The position numbers were made by a program, and so were the translations under genes. Shown here one piece after another: positions 10,301-17,341 of a stretch of DNA of 64,000 nucleotides. The notes beneath the pieces were generated by a model. It was not told where the DNA came from. It made no database searches and was given only the letters and a program-made list of their open reading frames with translations. Position 1 is the stretch's first letter; each line of letters starts with the position of its first letter. Location of the stretch: positions 1 to 64,000 of the forward strand of contig CAZBWM010000025.1 of the NCBI GenBank assembly GCA_964495375.1, read 5' to 3'. Source of the stretch: JAIESQ01 sp964495375 (GTDB taxonomy: Bacteria; Planctomycetota; Planctomycetia; Pirellulales; JAEUIK01).

Positions 10301-11748
10301 TCACCACACGTCTCGGCGAGCTCGAAGTCGCGCTCAAGCAGGTGCTGGCCGACAAAACCCTTTCGAACGAAGCCCGGCTCGAGCGCCGCAAAGCGATCGA
10401 GAAGGACCTGGCCGACGCCCGCGACGCGCTCTACAAGCACTATCGCCAGGCCCGCGCTTCGAACGCCACCTACAAGATCGTGCTGGACAAGTACATCTCC
10501 AGTAACGAACCCCCGCGCCTGGGCGAGTTGCAGCGACGCCTGGTTCGCGACGACGGGCTGATGCTCCTCTACCTGCTCGGCGGCGAAGGGGGCTTTGTCC
10601 TCATCATCGACGGTCAGGAAGCCAAGCTCAGGCCGCTGGCGATCGACGCCGCCGCGGCCACGGCCCTGGGTACTGATGCCGGCCCGCTCACTTCCGCCCG
10701 CCTGCAAAAAGCGCTCATGAACGCCGATCGCACCGGCGTGCTGCAACTCTTGCAGAAGCAGCAGCTCGACGCCAAGTTGCCGCCGAAGCTCGCCGCCCTC
10801 TGGAATGTGCTGGTCCCCGAGGCCGAGCGGGCCCGGCTCACCTCCGGCAAGCTCAAGCGGCTGCTGGTCGTCCCCGACGGGCCGCTGGCGTTCCTACCGT
10901 TTGAAACGCTGGTCGTCACGCCCGGCGCGCAGCCGGCCTATCTGCTCGATAGGGGGCCGGCCATTTCCTATGGACCGTCGGCCAAGGTGATGTACCTGCT
11001 GGCGGCGCGCCCCACGCCGGCGCTACCCGCCGGTCGCGAGCCCGTGCTGACCGTGGGCGATCCGAGCTATGCCTCGGCCGATGGCACGGTGCAAGTCGCG
11101 GGGGGCGGCCCGTCGCAGTCGCGCTATTCGTTGCACGGCGCGGTGCTGCCGCGGTTGCCCTACTCGGCCACCGAGTCGCAGTGGGTGTCCGACGTATTCA
11201 CCAAGCAAGAGCTTGGCGCGGTTCGCCTCGTGGCGGCCGAAGCCACGGAGCGCCGCGTCCGCGCCGAGATCGCCGATCGTCGGCTCTTGCACCTGGCCTG
11301 CCACGGTCTGACCGATCAAACGCACGGCAACTTCTACGGGGCGCTGGCCCTGACCGAAGACGCCGCCGCGACGGCCGACCCGGCCAACGACGGTTTCCTC
11401 ACGCTCGCCGAAATCTACACGCTCAATTTGCGTAGTTGCGAGCTGACGATCTTAAGCGCTTGCCAAACCAACTACGGCCCCGAGCAGCAAGGCGAAGGCA
11501 TCTGGGCCCTCTCGCGTGGCTTTCTCGTGGCCGGCTCGCGGCGCGTCGTCGCCAGCAACTGGGTCGTCGACGACGAGGCCGCCGCCAGCCTGATCAGCAT
11601 GTTCTGCTCGGGCGTCGCCAAGGCCGAGCACGAGCATCAGCCGGTCGACTACGCCGGCTCGTTGCAAGAATCGAAACGCCGCATCCGCCGCCAGGAGAAA
11701 TGGTCGAGCCCCTACTACTGGGGAACTTTCGTCCTCGTCGGGCCCTGA
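7321..11748 (+). CDS. Exported TPR-CHAT protein (CHAT caspase-like peptidase)
   Basis: This is a 1475-residue protein. The ATG at 7321 has AGGAG ten bases upstream and a signal peptide behind it (VVIVALAISGVMSW, cleavage near PARAAV). The frame is open further upstream but overlaps the previous gene. Residues about 40-920 are an array of roughly twenty 40-44 residue tetratricopeptide repeats of the kinesin-light-chain type, with recurring phrases such as YAEAxPILQRxxAIRE. A helical linker (ALAAIERSRARSLLDEM) leads into a C-terminal CHAT domain (about 1066-1475). The caspase-like dyad is His1328 in LACHGLTD and Cys1381 in ILSACQTN, followed by SRGFLVAGSRRVVASNW. TPR arrays typically bind protein partners that control the peptidase. 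Its place among caspase genes suggests a proteolytic cascade outside the cytoplasm, which is inference. Confidence 0.9.
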   Translation: MNGSACRRLVVIVALAISGVMSWWAVPARAAVTDELREVYKRFTDQTDPQQKANLGNRVLLLADRDMSDQPSALADVYLEVGWAHFNLKQAGNPDDRTERIFRRALELKEKAHGRSHMDLVKPLHALGDIIYNIALQNHAERFAETIPLYQRAAQIREKNLGSNHVDLALSLHEYGLSCMKSQKYAEATTALRRALRIREGQLGAEANEVQQTLRVLAETYYWEQKYDDALPLFQRALKICVKLFGDDSLDTAGARYWVALNLYMQKNYSEADPLFKQVAEIRAAQLGADDPLTITAFRQYGDNIYYQERYDEAAPIYQQVLTSSENYYGADHLDVAQSLWDLGFTQYMLGKYAEAQPILQRCAAIRESRLGMSDSSTGIALQKFGDALYYDSKYSDAAAAYLRAIESLDASPGDLSQSLSLACRRLGDAYYYQGLYDDAQPYYERALTLYEKLYGDKHAEVATSLNDLGWNLWNINRFADAEPILRRCAAIREELLGPEDAELSRTLVKLADVIHAQRRFTEAQPLYERACAIREKALGQDADVAFPFMSLGENLHELMRFDEAQKAYAHALEIRRAKLQPTDALIAISLQGLAEVDIDLRRFDSAEQRIKEALQIQEQAFGSDHSNVGDCLDALALVRLGQGRYAEAESLASRALSIRERANPLDEADLASAQCRLANVFAFQGRYDEAEELYRGALNIRERLFLSDDPLVGETISLLANLIHHQSRHNEAEPLFRRALEIQLVSPGPESLDVAWTRQGLAESLAATARVAEAEPLFGQALVQFQKAWGDDHTSIADCISSIAEMRASQDRLPEAETLYRQVLAMSEKLLGPEHPEVALALFDLADVLNRTQRQAEAMPLLDRAVDIQSKAGISLHDRFLTYNLRADVAWKLNKRGDALADLKTAMRLAEELRGYSSGAEQERAQFFGGFVGAFERMVAWQTELGDMPEALAAIERSRARSLLDEMGMQSTDLESGRPLVERRQLAEAEGQITTRLGELEVALKQVLADKTLSNEARLERRKAIEKDLADARDALYKHYRQARASNATYKIVLDKYISSNEPPRLGELQRRLVRDDGLMLLYLLGGEGGFVLIIDGQEAKLRPLAIDAAAATALGTDAGPLTSARLQKALMNADRTGVLQLLQKQQLDAKLPPKLAALWNVLVPEAERARLTSGKLKRLLVVPDGPLAFLPFETLVVTPGAQPAYLLDRGPAISYGPSAKVMYLLAARPTPALPAGREPVLTVGDPSYASADGTVQVAGGGPSQSRYSLHGAVLPRLPYSATESQWVSDVFTKQELGAVRLVAAEATERRVRAEIADRRLLHLACHGLTDQTHGNFYGALALTEDAAATADPANDGFLTLAEIYTLNLRSCELTILSACQTNYGPEQQGEGIWALSRGFLVAGSRRVVASNWVVDDEAAASLISMFCSGVAKAEHEHQPVDYAGSLQESKRRIRRQEKWSSPYYWGTFVLVGP

Positions 11749-11778
11749 TGATCCCATCGGAAAAACAACTTCACCGCA

Positions 11779-11822
11779 GTCCCTTTCCCCTAACGGGAGA
11801 GGGTTTAAGTGAGGGGGGCGGA
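11779..11822. repeat. CCCCTCTCCC hairpin repeat, copy 1
   Basis: About 30 bases after the TPR-CHAT stop codon, CCCTTTCCCC, TAA and CGGGAGAGGG form a stem-loop followed by a G-rich tail (GTGAGGGGGGCGG). The same core recurs at 14211 and, in the opposite orientation, at 34628. It is a dispersed short repeat. Its position after a large gene would also suit a terminator, although no T-run follows. Confidence 0.65.
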
Positions 11823-12021
11823 CAGATCGGATGTTGTTTTTCGGTGATCCGTAAGCTGTAAGATTCGGTCCGTTACGCCGTAACAACAATTGCAGGTAGA
11901 TGCCGAGCCGGTCGCACGCGACGGGCCCACGCATCCGAATATCGATAACAGCACAAAAGTCACACCCGCGCTCCCGGCCAACACGGCATACGGGGCGAGC
12001 GCCGAGCCAGGAGTCCGCATC

Positions 12022-14187
12022 ATGAAGTCGCTAGTTCGCCGCGCGATCGCGGCTTTCACCGTCAGTGGCTTGGGCAGTTTGGCCGGCGCCATGGCGCTCT
12101 TGGCCGCGCTGCTTCCCGCCGAGTTGCTCCACGCGCAAGGTTCGACCGCCTTGCCGCAGAACGATCCGCATCGCTACGCCGTGCTGATCGGCGCGGAGAA
12201 GTACCAGAAGTTCCCGCAACTGCGCTATACGGTCAACGATTGCACGCAGTTGCAACAAACGCTGGTCGAGCGCGGCGGCTTCGCTCCCTGGCAAATGACC
12301 GTCATCACCGACGACAACCAGTATTTCCAGCCGAACCGCGAGGCCGTGATGGCCCAGTTGCAGAGCGTGCTCGGCCGCGTCGGCCCTGACGACGAAGTGC
12401 TCGTCTTCTTTTCCGGTCACGGCTGCCAGGATGCGCAGGGCAGTCTGTACCTGGCCACGCTCGATTGCGATCCCGACAACCCCGCCGAAACCGGTGTCCC
12501 CATCCTTTGGCTCCGCGAACAACTGGCCGCCTGCAAGGCCAAGTTCAAGCTCCTCATTCTCGACGCCTGCCACGCGGGCAGCGAAAAAGGGGAGGAGCAG
12601 AAAGGGGTCGCCGCCCAGCAACTCGGCAAGCCATTCGATACGCCCGAGCTCAACAGCGTCGTCACCCTGGCCAGCTCGAAGGACAGCGAAACCAGCCAGG
12701 AGTGGGATGAAAAGCAGCAATCCCTCTTCACCTACTGGCTCAATCAAGGGCTCAAAGGGCACGCCGACGAAAACGGCGACGGCTCGGTCGACATCGACGA
12801 GCTGAACAAGTACGTCCATCGCAACGTTACCCACACCGCTGAGAAGCGCTTCCATCGCCAGCAAACGCCGGTGCGCATCGTTCGCAGCGGGCAGCCCGGC
12901 GTGCCCGTCGTGCTGCAACTGCGCCCCTTGTCGCTCAAGCAGGTCGTGGCCGACATGGCCGAGCAGCTCACCTGGGCGCTGGAAGAACGCGGTCTCAAGC
13001 AGGTGGCCGTGCTCGAATTCACCACCGACACCAAGCTCGGCGAAGCGCTCGGCGCCAACTTCGGCCTGTTGGGCAAATTCTGCGCCACCGACCTGCAGCG
13101 CAATCTCACGCAGCAGTCGGCCTCGCACTTCTCCGTGCTCGATCAGCGCCGCTTGCAAGGCGCGCTGAAGAAAAACCTGTTCAAGATCGAAGACCTCGGC
13201 TCCGACGAAGCCATGAAGCGACTGGCCGCGGCGCTCGACGGGCTCCCCGTCATCGCGCTGGGCACGCTGCGCAGCCGGTTCGGTCGCCAGGTCACCTTGC
13301 AGTGCAACCTGATCGAAACCGCCACCGGCGAAATGGCCTCGTCCGTTGGTGGTGTCGCCTATCTCAACGAGTCGGAATGGGCCATGCTGGGCCGTAGCGC
13401 CGTGCTGGCTGGCGGTGACACCCCGGCGCCGCCGCCGACGATCGACGACGACCCCGCCACCGGCGGCGCCGGTGTGCATGCCAACCAGGTCGTCTATGAG
13501 CTCGACAAAAAATCAAAAGGCCCGAACCCGCTGGCCGATCCTAACTTCCCGTTCCCGGTGCGGCTCCGCGTCAACGGCAAGTTCCGCCAGGGCAAGTTCG
13601 TCGGCAACAACTACTATCTCCCCGTCCGCGCCGGCGAAGAGTACGAGATTGTCGTCGATCACCGAAGCAACGACACCGTGATGATGCGGTTGTTGATCGA
13701 CGGGCTGAACTCGCTGCCCGAAAAAGAAACCAGCACCAAGGGCGTACGCACCGAGATCATCGCCAAACGCGTGAGTCTCGACGAAGCCCGTGCCTGGGTG
13801 CTCGATCCCAAGCGGTCGCGACGCTTCGTCATCAAGGGTTTCGTCTCGCAGACGGGCAAGCAAGGCAAGGTTCGCAAGTTCACCGTGGTCGACGGTCAAC
13901 AGTCGCTGGCTGCCCGGCAGGAGTTCACCGATCAACTGGGCCTGATCACCGTGGCCTTCTACAAGCCTGCCTCCGAAGCCCGCGCCGCGGTGGGGGCCAC
14001 ACTCGGCAGCGCCCTGGGCACCGGCGCCGGCGAACAGATCGACGTTGACCTGACCGAGCGCAAGCTGAAGGTCGGCGAATTCATCGGCGTAGTCCACCTG
14101 CGTTATGCCGACGAAGCGACGATCGCCGCGGCCGAGCAGGCCCCGACTGAGGACGAGGAAGTCTCCCCCACGCCGAATGCCACGTAG
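12022..14187 (+). CDS. Exported caspase-like peptidase with CsgG/FlgO-like middle region
   Basis: The ATG at 12022 is preceded by AGGAG with eight bases of spacing. It opens a 721-residue protein with a signal peptide (AMALLAALLPAELLHAQ). A caspase-fold C14 domain follows directly (about 45-300): YAVLIGAEKY, catalytic His133 in FFSGHGCQD and Cys183 in LDACHAGS. Unlike the two upstream paralogues, the peptidase domain is N-terminal. After an EF-hand-like DENGDGSVDIDE stretch, residues about 310-470 (ALEERGLKQVAVLEF and onward) look like the CsgG/FlgO-type fold of outer-membrane lipoproteins. A further beta-rich region (FPVRLRVNGKFRQG) ends the protein. It is a third caspase type in the cluster. 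Its site of action is probably the periplasm or cell surface, and no substrate can be named. Confidence 0.87.
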   Translation: MKSLVRRAIAAFTVSGLGSLAGAMALLAALLPAELLHAQGSTALPQNDPHRYAVLIGAEKYQKFPQLRYTVNDCTQLQQTLVERGGFAPWQMTVITDDNQYFQPNREAVMAQLQSVLGRVGPDDEVLVFFSGHGCQDAQGSLYLATLDCDPDNPAETGVPILWLREQLAACKAKFKLLILDACHAGSEKGEEQKGVAAQQLGKPFDTPELNSVVTLASSKDSETSQEWDEKQQSLFTYWLNQGLKGHADENGDGSVDIDELNKYVHRNVTHTAEKRFHRQQTPVRIVRSGQPGVPVVLQLRPLSLKQVVADMAEQLTWALEERGLKQVAVLEFTTDTKLGEALGANFGLLGKFCATDLQRNLTQQSASHFSVLDQRRLQGALKKNLFKIEDLGSDEAMKRLAAALDGLPVIALGTLRSRFGRQVTLQCNLIETATGEMASSVGGVAYLNESEWAMLGRSAVLAGGDTPAPPPTIDDDPATGGAGVHANQVVYELDKKSKGPNPLADPNFPFPVRLRVNGKFRQGKFVGNNYYLPVRAGEEYEIVVDHRSNDTVMMRLLIDGLNSLPEKETSTKGVRTEIIAKRVSLDEARAWVLDPKRSRRFVIKGFVSQTGKQGKVRKFTVVDGQQSLAARQEFTDQLGLITVAFYKPASEARAAVGATLGSALGTGAGEQIDVDLTERKLKVGEFIGVVHLRYADEATIAAAEQAPTEDEEVSPTPNAT

Positions 14188-14210
14188 TCGGCGCGAACTC
14201 CGGTCACCTA

Positions 14211-14244
14211 CTCCCCTCTCCCCTCGCGGGAGAGGGGTCGGGGT
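14211..14244. repeat. CCCCTCTCCC hairpin repeat, copy 2 (possible terminator)
   Basis: Beginning 24 bases after the caspase stop codon, CCCCTCTCCC, a short CTCG loop region and GCGGGAGAGGGG form a strong GC-rich stem-loop. It has the same core and orientation as the 11779 copy and is inverted relative to the 34628 copy. It may end transcription of the caspase cluster. The downstream TCTAGAGAACTTTTC is only weakly T-rich. Confidence 0.65.
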
Positions 14245-14274
14245 CTAGAGAACTTTTCTCAGGGCCCGTCCAAA

Positions 14275-14574
14275 ATGGCGGGAATGAACGCAACGTCACG
14301 GCCGCAGCGCCTCAGCCTGCACACCCTGATTCTGTACGTAATTCTTGCTTGCCTATTCTTCGCCCATCTTGGCGAGGTCCGCAAGAATTGGCGACTTAGT
14401 AGCGAAGTGCAGACCCTTCGCAGTTGGGACATGCGCATCGCGACCCGTGAGATTCGCGAGGCACTGGAATCCTTCGAGCGCACAAAAGACTCAAGCCAGC
14501 TTCGATCGCAGCTCGCTGAAATCGAGACTTCTGTTCGATCGCGTCCAATCTGGGGCCCTGAAGGGGCCGATTGA
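14275..14574 (+). CDS. Small single-pass membrane protein, function unknown
   Basis: The 99-residue frame encodes a short basic N-terminus, one transmembrane helix (about residues 15-33, LHTLILYVILACLFFAHLG) and a charged helical C-terminal tail rich in Arg and Glu. An internal ATG at 14284 could be the start instead. The ribosome binding site is weak for both. The basic LSLHTLIL motif entering the membrane resembles the many small planctomycete membrane proteins of the RFRLST type. I do not recognise a function. The gene lies between the caspase cluster and a Tat-exported dehydrogenase-like gene on the same strand. Confidence 0.5.
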   Translation: MAGMNATSRPQRLSLHTLILYVILACLFFAHLGEVRKNWRLSSEVQTLRSWDMRIATREIREALESFERTKDSSQLRSQLAEIETSVRSRPIWGPEGAD

Positions 14575-14684
14575 AGAGCGATTTCAAATGGTAGGACCAC
14601 CTGTTTCAATTTCCCTTGCGATCGACCATCGTGGCGCGGAAAATGAAACCTTCCGCTGGTCGCCACACTCGGGGAATCAACCTC

Positions 14685-16025
14685 ATGACCGCTTCGCTTG
14701 CTCGTCGCGATTTTTTGCTCGGGTCGCTGGCTGTCGCCGGCGGAGTGCACACGCTCGGTCGCCGCGCTCGGGCGGCTGACGATTCGCCGCGCGCTACGGA
14801 TTCCGCTTCGCGAACCTCGGCCAACGATCGATTGGCCATCGCCGTGATGGGCACGAACGGTCGCGGCCATTCGCTGGCACTGGCCTTCGCCAAACAAGAG
14901 GGGGTCGACGTCGCGACCATCTGCGATGTCGATAGCGACGTGGCGGCGAAAACCGCCGCTGCCCTGTCGAGCGAGCGTGGGCAGCAGCCCAAACAGGAAG
15001 CCGACTTTCGCCGCGTGCTCGACGATCGGGCGATCGACGCCCTGGTGATTGCCGCCCCCGATCACTGGCACGCGCCCGCCACGGTGCTGGCCTGCCAGGC
15101 GGGCAAGCACGTCTACGTCGAAAAGCCGGCCTGCCACAACCCGCGCGAAGGGGAGCTGATGGTCCAGGCCGCCGCCAAGTACGATCGCCGCGTGCAGCTC
15201 GGCACGCAGCGCCGCAGCTCGCCCGAAGTTCGTCAGGCGATCGAGCGCATGCAAGCCGGCGAGCTGGGACGTGTCCGCATGGCCCGCAGTTGGATCGCCA
15301 GCATTCGCCCCGCGATCGGTCATGGTCGCTCGGTCGATCCCCCGGCCCGGCTCAACTACGACCTTTGGCAAGGCCCCGCCCCGCGCGAGCCGTACCGCGA
15401 CAACGTCATCCACTACCACTGGCACTGGTTCTGGACCTGGGGAACCGGTGAGCTGGGCAATAACGGGATCCACGGGCTCGATCTTTGCCGCCAGGCGATG
15501 CAGGTCGATTGTCCCCGTGAAGTCGTCTGCGGGGGTGGAAAGCTTTTCTTCGACGACGATCAACAAACGCCCGACACCGAGCTGGCGACCTTCCGCTTCG
15601 GCGAGCCAGGGCACGACGAACGGCTCATCCACTGGGAGCATCGCACCTGGCATCGCCACGGCGGCCGCGGCCGCGACTGGGGCTGCGAGTTCTACGGCGA
15701 CCAGGGAACACTCACGCTTGATAGTTCCCAGTGGGAGATTCTCGACCGCGACGGTAAGCAGACCGCCGCGGTCAAAATCAGCAATGGCGAGTCCGAGCAC
15801 CTGGCGAACTTCTGCGCGGCGATCCGCTCAGGCGCGCCGCTGCAAGCGCCGATCGACGAGGGCGTGTCGAGCACACTGTTGTGCCACTTGGGCAATATCG
15901 CCTACCGCACCAGCAGCACCGTGAATCTCGATCCAGCCACGAAGCAGCTCGCCGCATCGAGCAGTGTCGAGCAGCAGAACCTCTGGTCGCGCGAGTATGC
16001 CCCCGGTTGGGAAGTGAAACTCTAG
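14685..16025 (+). CDS. Tat-exported Gfo/Idh/MocA family oxidoreductase
   Basis: This 446-residue protein starts at an ATG with GGGGA nine bases upstream. A twin-arginine signal follows (LARRDFLLGSLAVAGG), which implies export of a folded, cofactor-bound protein. The mature part has a Gly-rich nucleotide-binding motif (VMGTNGRGHS), then ICDVDSD, IAAPDHWHA and the hallmark KHVYVEKP with the conserved lysine of Gfo/Idh/MocA enzymes. Members use a tightly bound NAD(P) to oxidise or reduce sugars and cyclitols, and planctomycete genomes carry many exported versions. The substrate here cannot be inferred. A second member lies at 17342-18844 on the other strand. Confidence 0.9.
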   Translation: MTASLARRDFLLGSLAVAGGVHTLGRRARAADDSPRATDSASRTSANDRLAIAVMGTNGRGHSLALAFAKQEGVDVATICDVDSDVAAKTAAALSSERGQQPKQEADFRRVLDDRAIDALVIAAPDHWHAPATVLACQAGKHVYVEKPACHNPREGELMVQAAAKYDRRVQLGTQRRSSPEVRQAIERMQAGELGRVRMARSWIASIRPAIGHGRSVDPPARLNYDLWQGPAPREPYRDNVIHYHWHWFWTWGTGELGNNGIHGLDLCRQAMQVDCPREVVCGGGKLFFDDDQQTPDTELATFRFGEPGHDERLIHWEHRTWHRHGGRGRDWGCEFYGDQGTLTLDSSQWEILDRDGKQTAAVKISNGESEHLANFCAAIRSGAPLQAPIDEGVSSTLLCHLGNIAYRTSSTVNLDPATKQLAASSSVEQQNLWSREYAPGWEVKL

Positions 16026-16059
16026 GGCGTCCGTGAGGGCTCTTGGCTGAAGAACGACT

Positions 16060-16194
16060 GGGTGGCCCAGCCGCTTGCGGCTGGGTCGCGCAGCGACAAG
16101 AAACCCTTCTGAAACCGACCCGGCTGAAATGGCCCACGCAGCATGAATGGATTCTTGTGGCTGCGCCACCCGACTGCGAGCAGTCGGGCCACCC
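16060..16194. repeat. 135-bp inverted-repeat element (BIME/MITE-like)
   Basis: Two 43-base arms at 16060-16102 and 16152-16194 are imperfect reverse complements. The left begins GGGTGGCCCAGCCGCTTGCG and ends GCGACAAGAA. The right starts TTCTTGTGGCTGCGCCACCC and ends GGGCCACCC. Each arm has its own inner stem (CCCAGCC/GGCTGGG and CCGACTG/CAGTCGG). About 49 bp of unrelated sequence separates them. No frame is conserved. The element lies between the convergent ends of a Gfo/Idh/MocA gene and a CYTH gene. It looks like a mobile non-autonomous repeat or a bipartite REP element. Confidence 0.75.
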
Positions 16195-16207
16195 GTTGAC
16201 GGCTTCG

Positions 16208-16783
16208 TCAGCCGCTGTCCACTTCCAACAGCATTTCCAAATAGCTGCGGCGCTCGCTGCGCGTCAGACCCAGTTGTGCGGCCAGCGACTTGATCGCTCC
16301 CCGCGCACCGTCGGCATCCTCTTCGTGGGTGACCAGCTCGATTTCGACGAACAACCCCACGCGCGCCACCTCGTCGAGCGCGATCTCGATGTGCCGGCTT
16401 TGCCAATCGAGCACCCCCGGCGTGCGAATTTTGGCGACCTCACGAACGGGCCGGAAGGAGAGCTCCTCGAGTAGTTCGGCGAAACGGGCGAGTCCTGCCG
16501 CGCCAGGTTCGATCGGCAGCTCGATCTCGCGGCGCGTCTTGGTCGCCGCGTCGAGCTTGGGCCCCTTATAAGTGACGCGGTTTTCGTCACCCACGCGGCG
16601 CAAACGGAGCGCTTCGTCGGTCTGGGCGAAATCACGCGCCGGATGTGCGAAGTAACGATCGACCTGCTCCAGCGGAGTGCTCCACTGGCAGCCCAGCGCG
16701 GAGAGCCGCGCAAAGATCTCGTCACGAGTTGGCGTTCCCTCGCCCGCTTCGAGCGGAAACTTCTGTTCGACTTCAAGCGTCAT
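16208..16783 (-). CDS. CYTH domain protein (class IV adenylate cyclase / thiamine triphosphatase-like)
   Basis: This 191-residue protein has the defining ExExK motif at the N-terminus (Glu4, Glu6, Lys8 in LEVEQKF). Later charged strand signatures of the CYTH triphosphate tunnel fold follow: EALRLRRVGDENRVTYKGPK, ETKTRREIELPI-like strands, IEIALDEV and FVEIELV. These supply the Arg, Lys and Glu residues that hold a triphosphate and divalent metal. CYTH enzymes hydrolyse inorganic or thiamine triphosphate or make cAMP, and sequence alone does not say which. The length matches single-domain CYTH proteins. A GNAT gene lies 17 bases upstream on the same strand, so the two may be cotranscribed. Confidence 0.88.
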   Translation of the reverse strand: MTLEVEQKFPLEAGEGTPTRDEIFARLSALGCQWSTPLEQVDRYFAHPARDFAQTDEALRLRRVGDENRVTYKGPKLDAATKTRREIELPIEPGAAGLARFAELLEELSFRPVREVAKIRTPGVLDWQSRHIEIALDEVARVGLFVEIELVTHEEDADGARGAIKSLAAQLGLTRSERRSYLEMLLEVDSG

Positions 16784-16800
16784 GCTTCAATCTTAGGATC

Positions 16801-17319
16801 TCACCTTAACCGGGCGTAGATCAACCGGTCGGTCAACTCGCAATCCTTGAACACCGCGTCGCGATGCCGGGCCTCGCAAAAGAAGCCCGCTTTTTCCAGC
16901 ACCCGGGCCGAGGGTCGGTTCCAGCCGAACACCCCCGCCTCGAGCCGGGCGATGTCGGCGAACGTGGCCAGCGCCCAATCGGCGAACGCGCGCACCACTT
17001 CGCTGCCGATGCCGTGCCGCCAGTAGGCCTCGCCCAGCCAGTAGCCGATCTCGGCGGTGCGGCAATCGACGTCGCCGCGCCGTTCGAGACCGATACCGCC
17101 GGCGGGGTGCCCCTCGACCGCAATACAGAAATTCATTTGCGGCGACTGCTCGGCGGCAAACGCCAGCCAGCCCCGCGCGTCTTGGCGCGTGTAGGGGTGC
17201 GGAAACCGATCGCGCAGGTTGCGCCACACGCGGCGGTTATTGGCCTGCGCGACGAGCTCTTCGAGATCGTCGGCCCGCCAAGGGCGCAGCGTGCAGCGGG
17301 TGAGCTGGATTTCGACCAC
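16801..17319 (-). CDS. GNAT family N-acetyltransferase (RimJ/RimL type)
   Basis: The 172-residue protein opens with the typical RimJ/RimL strand TRCTLRPWRADDLEELV. It continues with CIAVEGHPAGGIGLE, EIGYWLGEAYWRHGIGSEVVRAF (the acetyl-CoA pyrophosphate loop, here WRHGIGS) and GVFGWNRPSARVLEKAGF, the conserved Asn-Xaa-Xaa-Ser motif. It should transfer an acetyl group from acetyl-CoA to a protein N-terminus or a small amine in the cytoplasm. The substrate is unknown. It lies between a CYTH gene and a Gfo/Idh/MocA gene on the same strand, with 22 bases separating it from the latter's stop. Confidence 0.88.
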   Translation of the reverse strand: MVEIQLTRCTLRPWRADDLEELVAQANNRRVWRNLRDRFPHPYTRQDARGWLAFAAEQSPQMNFCIAVEGHPAGGIGLERRGDVDCRTAEIGYWLGEAYWRHGIGSEVVRAFADWALATFADIARLEAGVFGWNRPSARVLEKAGFFCEARHRDAVFKDCELTDRLIYARLR

Positions 17320-17341
17320 GGTCGTCGCAGCAATCCGTAGG

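Noticed and set aside
7321..11748. TPR-CHAT as a Craspase-type CRISPR effector partner
   Set aside because: It has a signal peptide and there is no gRAMP or cas gene in the window. A cytoplasmic CRISPR role does not fit.
12031..13479. A 482-codon minus-strand open frame
   Set aside because: It is antisense to the third caspase gene, whose motifs (SGHG, DACHAG) are clear. The minus-strand peptide has no domain pattern.
14259..15800. A 513-codon minus-strand open frame
   Set aside because: It lies antisense to the Tat-exported Gfo/Idh/MocA gene and reads as low-complexity shadow sequence.
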